64,000 bases of DNA from Flavobacterium sp. Leaf82 (lineage in GTDB: Bacteria; Bacteroidota; Bacteroidia; Flavobacteriales; Flavobacteriaceae), in assembly GCF_001422725.1 (NCBI RefSeq), contig NZ_LMMA01000023.1, forward strand, positions 89,593 through 153,592. The letters run 5' to 3'. The notes under the pieces were generated by a model that searched no databases, was not told the DNA's origin, and worked only from the letters and a program-made list of their open reading frames with translations. Positions 59,082-64,000 of this stretch are shown piece after piece. Position numbers and translations under genes: made by a program. Numbering within the stretch: the first letter of the stretch is position 1; the number at the start of each line of letters is the position of its first letter.

Positions 59082-59117
59082 TTAGATAAATTAGATTTTT
59101 ATTAAAAGTAATTTAGA
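59082..59117. promoter_or_regulatory. Direct TTAGA repeats between GH92 copy B and the sensor kinase gene
   Basis: TTAGA occurs at 59082, 59091 and 59113; the last two (AAATTAGA and AATTTAGA) are 22 bp apart, about two helix turns, the spacing at which LytTR regulators bind paired repeats. The region is A/T-rich, so chance is a real alternative. Confidence 0.3.
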
Positions 59118-59174
59118 CGGACGACATATAAACTAGGATAAACATCAAAAAAAGTCACAAAACACATCATTATT

Positions 59175-60233
59175 ATGAATTTCAATTCCAGCAAACTATA
59201 TCGCATACCATTGCATTATCACATCCTATTTTGGCTAACTTACTTTTTATTTAATACATTTCGTTGGGGAAGCTATTTCAACGATTACCTCTATTCCTTA
59301 AAAACAAACTTATTGGGGTTTCCTATTCACATGACGTTGTGTTATCTCAATATCCTGATATTTATGCCTTATTTGGTGTATCGCAAAAAATATCTTTTAT
59401 ATGTACTTGCGGTTTTGTCGTCGATATTTGTAATGGTTATTTTAAAATTTAATCTTACCTATTTATTCATAACGCATAATGTCTGGCCGGAAGGACCTGA
59501 AATTATCAATAAACTAACCCTTAATTATACGATCGATATGATGATGGGCGAACTTTATGTAATTACTTTTGTTACTGCAATTAAGATTACTTTAGACTTC
59601 CTGAAGGAACAAAAAAGGGTTACGGATCTTGAAAAATCTCAGCTGGAAACGGAATTGCTTTTCCTGAAATCTCAAATTTCTCCGCATTTTTTCTTTAATA
59701 CACTGAACAATATTTATTCTTTATCTGTAGAAAAATCGAATAAAACGCCTAAAATAGTTCTCAAACTTTCTGAGCTAATGCGTTATATGTTATATGATAC
59801 AAAAAGCAAAAGACAAACTCTGGAGAATGAAATTCTATGTATTCAGAATTATCTTGATTTGGAAAGAATTAGAAACGATGATCGATTAGAAGTTAATATG
59901 TCGATTTCCGGTGATATTCATGACAAGGAAATTTCTCCTATAATATTATTGACTTTTATCGAAAACGCATTTAAACACGGTGTTAACAAAAACACGGGAA
60001 AAGTCACGATTAACATTAACTTTAAGATTAAAGATGATTACCTGCATTTCACGATTTCAAACCCGATGGCAGAAATTACGCACCACAAGGATAATTTTAA
60101 CAAGTCAAGTGGTATAGGCATCGAGAATGTTAAAAAAAGATTAGAATTAGGTTATAATAAAAATGACTATAAGCTTTCATTTAAGAATAAAAACAATATT
60201 TTTGTCGTAAAGCTTGTGATTAAAGTATCCTAA
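59175..60233 (+). CDS. LytS/YehU-type sensor histidine kinase
   Basis: 352 residues with four N-terminal transmembrane helices, no large periplasmic domain, then a His_kinase (PF06580) domain: phospho-acceptor His171 in QISPHFFFNTLNNIYS, the N-box FIENAFKHGVNK and the G-box GIGIENVKKRLELGY. It most likely phosphorylates the LytTR regulator encoded next. It is divergent from the first PUL gene. With no extracytoplasmic sugar-binding domain it may sense a ligand through the membrane or a partner such as a transporter. Confidence 0.92.
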   Translation: MNFNSSKLYRIPLHYHILFWLTYFLFNTFRWGSYFNDYLYSLKTNLLGFPIHMTLCYLNILIFMPYLVYRKKYLLYVLAVLSSIFVMVILKFNLTYLFITHNVWPEGPEIINKLTLNYTIDMMMGELYVITFVTAIKITLDFLKEQKRVTDLEKSQLETELLFLKSQISPHFFFNTLNNIYSLSVEKSNKTPKIVLKLSELMRYMLYDTKSKRQTLENEILCIQNYLDLERIRNDDRLEVNMSISGDIHDKEISPIILLTFIENAFKHGVNKNTGKVTININFKIKDDYLHFTISNPMAEITHHKDNFNKSSGIGIENVKKRLELGYNKNDYKLSFKNKNNIFVVKLVIKVS

Positions 60234-60300
60234 CACAAGTTTTCTTCGTATATAGATTTACCTGCTAAACTATTTTGCTCAAAGAACTAAGACTTTAGAA

Positions 60301-61014
60301 ATGAAAATAAATTGTTTGATTATAGATGATGAGCCATTGGCAATTAATGTTATTAAAAATTATTTAGAACCAATAGAAAATTTCGAGGTCATAAATACTT
60401 TTAGTAACCCGATTGAGGGTTTAAATTTTTTAAAAAACAATACGGTTGACGTAATTTTCCTTGATATTAATATGCCGGTTCTTGATGGTATTAATTTTAT
60501 AAAAAGTCTCGAAAATCCGCCAATCCTTATTATTACAAGTGCTTACAGCCAATTTGCGATAGAAACTTATGAGTTGGATGTTTTAGATTATCTGGTAAAA
60601 CCTATCGAGTTTCCCAGATTAATGAAAACCCTGAATAAGATTAGCAAAAGGCTCGAAAATAAAACTAATGTACCGCACGAAAACAATACAGAAAGTCCGT
60701 TTATTTTTGTGAAAATCGATAAGAAAAGAATGAAAAAGATTTTCTTTAATGAAATTCTGGTTATCGAAAGCTTAAAAGATTACTTAAAAATAAACACGTT
60801 AACGGGCAAATATATTATTCACAGTACATTATCTGATTTCACAGATTTATTACCGGAACGAAATTTTTTAAGAATACACCGATCTTACACTATTGCAATT
60901 GACAAAATTGATGCTGTTGAAGGAAACAGCATAGAAATTGAAGGTCTTAGATATGTAATTGGCAGATCGTATATCGATCACGTGAAACAAAGGATTTTGA
61001 ATTCTTCGATTTAG
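60301..61014 (+). CDS. LytTR-family response regulator
   Basis: 237 residues. The receiver domain holds Asp9-Asp10, phospho-acceptor Asp55 (FLDINMPVLDG), Thr/Ser in IITSAYS and Lys in LVKPIEF. The LytTR DNA-binding domain covers about residues 135-235 (IFFNEILVIESLKDYLKI, FLRIHRSYTIAIDKID). It follows the kinase by 67 bp. As the only regulator in or beside the locus, it probably controls the divergent PUL. Confidence 0.93.
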   Translation: MKINCLIIDDEPLAINVIKNYLEPIENFEVINTFSNPIEGLNFLKNNTVDVIFLDINMPVLDGINFIKSLENPPILIITSAYSQFAIETYELDVLDYLVKPIEFPRLMKTLNKISKRLENKTNVPHENNTESPFIFVKIDKKRMKKIFFNEILVIESLKDYLKINTLTGKYIIHSTLSDFTDLLPERNFLRIHRSYTIAIDKIDAVEGNSIEIEGLRYVIGRSYIDHVKQRILNSSI

Positions 61015-61046
61015 AAAATTTACTTTAAAAATTATAAAAAATCGTT

Positions 61047-61197
61047 TGTTATCCTGAACAAAGTCGAATGTAAACCCGACAGGTTTTTAAAACCTGCCGG
61101 GTTTGTCATTTTTCATTGGATTAAAATCCGTCTTCACAAAAGATTGACGAATTCTATGCGGAGCTTCTTGTGCAATCCCTCGTTCCTCGGGATGACA
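61047..61197. repeat. Composite family R element, copy R7, with nested palindrome
   Basis: A left-arm remnant (TGTTATCCTGAACAAAGTCG, 61047-61066) and a right arm ending ATCCCTCGTTCCTCGGGATGAC (about 61171-61197, shown here only by its positions and ends) flank a loop with CTATGCGGAGCTTCTTGTG. The AAACCCGACAGG palindrome (61072-61104) lies inside. The 61015-61361 gap holds only this and a terminator. Confidence 0.65.
61072..61104. repeat. AAACCCGACAGG palindrome, copy 2
   Basis: A 33-bp palindrome, AAACCCGACAGG with a T/A centre and CCTGCCGGGTTT, one mismatch between its arms. It matches the copy at 1818-1850 almost base for base, including its GTTTG exit. Confidence 0.75.
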
Positions 61198-61265
61198 AAT
61201 TGTGGTGGAAATTTGAAAAGATTGTGGTTAAACTTCTAACATTTAACTTTTTTTATAAAAACAAA

Positions 61266-61294
61266 AAAATGCAGCCTAACCAGGGCTGCATTTT
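61266..61294 (-). terminator. Terminator after nagB-PIG-L
   Basis: A perfect 11-bp stem (AAAATGCAGCC / GGCTGCATTTT) with a 7-base loop and T/A-rich flanks on both sides, so it may also stop transcription from the LytTR gene on the plus strand. Confidence 0.82.
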
Positions 61295-61361
61295 CAAAAA
61301 ACTTGGTAACTAACCAAATAAACCACATGAAATAGTTTATTATATTTTTAAAATATATTTT

Positions 61362-63275
61362 CTAGAAGAAATATCGTTTAAAAGCTTCTATAGCAGAGTA
61401 ATCTGCCAATCCTAAAGCGTGATATTTTTCTGCTGTTAATCGGTTTCTGTCTTCTACTCTTACCCAGAATTCACGGCTGTCATCACCTTGAAACATTACT
61501 CCGTCTTTTTGAGACTGGTGATAAAAAATAGCGTGACGTTTTTTAAGCACCTGATCAGGACTCATAGGAACTGCCATTTCGATTTGGTAAGATTCCCATT
61601 CATGCCACGCACCTCTGTACAACCAAACCCAGCAATCATCCATAAAACTTTTATGTTTTAATCGTTTCAGGGCTTCAAACAGACTATCCAAACAAACTTT
61701 GTGAGTTCCGTGCGGATCTGCTAAATCTCCTGCTGCATAAATCTGATGTGGTTTTATCCTTTCGATAATATCACACATAATTTGAATATCAGCCTCTCCA
61801 AGGTTATTTTTCTTAACTGTTCCAGTTTCATAAAATGGTAAATCTAAAAAGTTAACATTAGAATCCGGCACACCTAAATATCTCGTTGCAGCAACAGATT
61901 CACTTCTTCTTATCAATCCTTTAAGTCTTCTAACTTCTAATGAATCAATATCATTTGCCTTTTTATTCTTTAAAAAGTTTATGATATTTTCTGACTCTTC
62001 AGAATTTTTATTTAATGCTTTCGAAATTTCAGCAAATTTTAAAGCTTCTTCATTAGAAACTGCAATGTTTCCAGAAGTTTGATACGCAATATGCACATCA
62101 TGACCTTGTTCTACAAGCCTGTCAAAAGTTCCTCCCATCGAAATAACATCATCATCCGGATGCGGACTAAAAATGATAATTCTTTTTCTTTCTGGAGTTG
62201 CACGTTCCGGTCTGTAAGTATCATCTGCGTTTGGTTTCCCTCCTGGCCATCCTGTAATGGTTTGCTGCATTTTATTAAACATTTTTATGTTTAAATCGTA
62301 TGCAGTTCCTTCTTCTGTCAAAAGACTTGACATTCCGTTGTCGTTATAATCCTTATCTGTTAGTTTCAGGAAAGGTTTTTTTGTTAATTCGCTTAACCAG
62401 GCAACGGCTTTCAGTTTTAATTCTTCTGTCCAGATTACGGATTTAACCAACCAAGGCGTTTTTACTCTCGTTAATTCCGATGAAGCTTCAGTGTCTAAAA
62501 CAAATGTTGTGTTGTTGTGCTGTTGTAAATACGTTGCCGGAACACGAGGAGAAATTTCGCCTTCGATTGTTTTTTTTATGATTTCAGCCTTGCTGATTCC
62601 CCATCCTAAAAGCACAATTCTTTTGGCATTTTTTACCGTACCAATTCCCATTGTGATTGCTTTTCTGGGTACATTATCGATTCCTAAAAATGATGATGCG
62701 GCATCTTGTCGTGTTAAATGATCCAGGGTAATGCTTCGTGTTGCAGAATTAACGTGAGATCCCGGTTCGTTAAAACCAATATGTCCTGTTCTTCCTATTC
62801 CTAAAAGCTGAAAATCTAATCCGCCATAGGCTTTAATCTTCATTTCGTAATCGATACAATATTGTTGTAAGTCTTCATTACTGATGTTTCCGTCAGGAAT
62901 ATTAACGTTTTGAGGCAAAATATCAACATGATTAAAAAGATGCTCATGCATAAAGTACCAATAACTCTGAATATTGTTTTTATCCATTGGATAATATTCA
63001 TCTAAATTGAAGGTTACAACATTTGCAAAACTCAAACCTTCTTCTTTATGTAATCGCACTAATTCTTCGTAAACTTTTACCGGAGATGATCCGGTTGCTA
63101 ATCCTAAAACACAAGGTTCGTTTAACTCTTCTTTTCTCTGAATTATATTGGCTATTTCCTGAGCCACTAAAATTGAAGCTTCCTGAGACGAATCAAAAAT
63201 CACATTATGAATCTTCTCAAAACGGGTTTCCTCAAACTTTCCAGCTTCTTTAAAATTTATACTTTCTTTAATCAT
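61362..63275 (-). CDS. nagB: Glucosamine-6-phosphate deaminase fused to a PIG-L/LmbE deacetylase-like domain
   Basis: 637 residues from the ATG at 63275 (MIKESINFKEAG); the 60-base longer frame has no homology. Residues 15-275 form NagB: LATGSSPVKVYEEL, FNLDEYYPM (catalytic Asp) and LGIGRTGHIGFNEPGS (His165; position 163 is Thr where E. coli has Asp). From about 360 a PIG-L-like domain follows, with metal-site HPDDD at 372-376 and DPHGTHKV later, both intact. It converts glucosamine 6-phosphate to fructose 6-phosphate and ammonia. The second domain may deacetylate GlcNAc 6-phosphate or another sugar. Such fusions are widespread in Bacteroidota. Confidence 0.92.
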   Translation of the reverse strand: MIKESINFKEAGKFEETRFEKIHNVIFDSSQEASILVAQEIANIIQRKEELNEPCVLGLATGSSPVKVYEELVRLHKEEGLSFANVVTFNLDEYYPMDKNNIQSYWYFMHEHLFNHVDILPQNVNIPDGNISNEDLQQYCIDYEMKIKAYGGLDFQLLGIGRTGHIGFNEPGSHVNSATRSITLDHLTRQDAASSFLGIDNVPRKAITMGIGTVKNAKRIVLLGWGISKAEIIKKTIEGEISPRVPATYLQQHNNTTFVLDTEASSELTRVKTPWLVKSVIWTEELKLKAVAWLSELTKKPFLKLTDKDYNDNGMSSLLTEEGTAYDLNIKMFNKMQQTITGWPGGKPNADDTYRPERATPERKRIIIFSPHPDDDVISMGGTFDRLVEQGHDVHIAYQTSGNIAVSNEEALKFAEISKALNKNSEESENIINFLKNKKANDIDSLEVRRLKGLIRRSESVAATRYLGVPDSNVNFLDLPFYETGTVKKNNLGEADIQIMCDIIERIKPHQIYAAGDLADPHGTHKVCLDSLFEALKRLKHKSFMDDCWVWLYRGAWHEWESYQIEMAVPMSPDQVLKKRHAIFYHQSQKDGVMFQGDDSREFWVRVEDRNRLTAEKYHALGLADYSAIEAFKRYFF

Positions 63276-63313
63276 TTGTGTGTTGTTGTGATTATTTGAT
63301 ATAAAATTAAATA

Positions 63314-63326
63314 TTACATAATGTAA
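63314..63326. promoter_or_regulatory. Small palindrome upstream of nagB-PIG-L
   Basis: TTACATAATGTAA is a perfect 13-base dyad 39 bp before the start codon. It could be an operator for an amino-sugar repressor, but no such regulator is in the window. Confidence 0.3.
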
Positions 63327-63415
63327 ATAAATCAAAAATTCGACTAATAACCTTTAACCTTCGCTAGAAAACATAATTCGAAACTTTAAGAAAAAAGATC
63401 ACAAATTAAAAGCAG

Positions 63416-64000
63416 TTATAGTGTTTCAATTACATTTATTTCTGCAATCGAAACCGTCGATCCCTTCCCTACTGCTGACTTGGCAACAAAACGAATATAT
63501 CTTGCTTTATCTTTTTTGAATGTCTTTACCTGCTCGATTGGATTGTTTTTTATATTCGAAAATTCTCCCTGAGATTGTAAAATCCATTTTACATTATCAA
63601 CGCTGGTGTAGAATTCATAATTAGAGATTAAATTGAGATTATTCCCAACTTGCTGCGGCACATAAGTGAAGCCGTTTATAGTCGAAATAGTTCCCATATC
63701 GATTGTTATTTCTTGCGGAAGTTTATTAGACTCACCTCCAAAACTCCAGTCTGTATTTGGATTTCCATCAATAATTCGGTTTGCTGAATTTAAGTCGCCA
63801 CTCGAAACCGTTACTATTTTCCAATTTTCTTTAGAAGCACCGTATTTTGAAGTTTTTACTGCGCTGCTAATATTTTCATCAGCGTTAATTGCAACTGCTT
63901 TAATCACAACCGCTTTATTGTGCTGGAATTCTCCTTTATATAATGTGCTCTTTTTTGTTGGATTACTTCCGTCAAGGGTATAATAAACCGGATTTCCTTC
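63416..64000 (-). CDS. 3' part of an exported carbohydrate-active protein (chitobiase-C-like plus F5/8-type-C domain)
   Basis: The frame runs open from the window edge to the stop at 63416, giving 194 residues. The visible part opens with a chitobiase/hexosaminidase C-terminal-like motif (GNPVYYTLDGSNPTKKS), then an F5/8-type-C (CBM32-like) domain (RIIDGNPNTDWSFGGES, ITIDMGTISTINGFTYVPQ, ARYIRFVAKSA). This tail is common on GH29 fucosidases and GH20 hexosaminidases; the catalytic domain lies outside. It is upstream of nagB by 140 bp and probably belongs to the same glycan system. Confidence 0.8.
   Translation of the reverse strand, partial: EGNPVYYTLDGSNPTKKSTLYKGEFQHNKAVVIKAVAINADENISSAVKTSKYGASKENWKIVTVSSGDLNSANRIIDGNPNTDWSFGGESNKLPQEITIDMGTISTINGFTYVPQQVGNNLNLISNYEFYTSVDNVKWILQSQGEFSNIKNNPIEQVKTFKKDKARYIRFVAKSAVGKGSTVSIAEINVIETL

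Noticed and set aside
62787..62789. NagB inactivated by Thr in place of the E. coli Asp141
   Set aside because: Other NagB proteins carry non-Asp residues at this site, and the remaining active-site motifs are intact, so loss of function is not supported.

Overview
The window is AT-rich chromosomal DNA from a member of the Bacteroidota, most likely a Flavobacterium. This rests on a SusC/SusD pair, the bacillithiol gene bshA, a Bacteroidota-type fused NagB/PIG-L protein, TAnnTTTG-type promoter boxes (TTG-N17-TATTTTTG before bshA), few Shine-Dalgarno sequences, and typical flavobacterial gene clusters. No tRNA, rRNA, insertion sequence, prophage or CRISPR array is visible.

Left part (1-29.5 kb), mostly housekeeping. 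bshA and a truncated PrcB-like lipoprotein gene come first. A minus-strand cluster follows: amidase, MCE/MlaD protein, membrane Fe-S protein, CCG-domain Fe-S protein and a small conserved protein, with lptD running the other way. Next are ridA, two methylglyoxal-synthase paralogues (one with an altered phosphate-binding site), a BadF-type sugar kinase, gap, pfkA and a giant TamB-like gene whose 5' end looks frameshifted. On the plus strand are tsaD, rsmE, a DUF4159 gene, a TrmH methyltransferase, an M43 metalloprotease lipoprotein, an AI-2E-family permease and an SAM methyltransferase. VanX-like dipeptidase, fatty-acid desaturase and M28 peptidase genes follow on the minus strand.

Right part (29.5-64 kb), one large polysaccharide-utilisation locus on the minus strand. 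In transcription order: GH92, SSS symporter, GH130, CBM9-like protein, GHL10-like lipoprotein, glycosylasparaginase, GH2, GH20, GH29, GH92, GH3, SusC, SusD, FucP-type symporter, sialidase-like lipoprotein and a rhamnose/fucose mutarotase. A divergent LytS-type kinase and LytTR regulator pair sits at its upstream end, followed by nagB-PIG-L and the 3' end of another exported carbohydrate-active protein. The set matches asparagine-linked glycans: galactose, GlcNAc, fucose and mannose are trimmed, the GlcNAc-Asn bond is cut by glycosylasparaginase, Man-GlcNAc is phosphorolysed in the cytoplasm by GH130, and amino-sugar phosphate enters glycolysis through NagB. No GH18 or GH85 endoglycosidase is present in the window, which makes the uncharacterised GHL10-like and CBM9-like proteins the most interesting genes here.

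Two families of dispersed inverted repeats run through the intergenic gaps: family R, about 90-105 bp with TGTCATTTCGA-type ends, and family S, about 130 bp with AAACACATAGAAACATAG ends. In the PUL they fall in the wide gaps between tightly packed gene cassettes. A third palindrome, AAACCCGACAGG, occurs twice, once apparently inside an R element.
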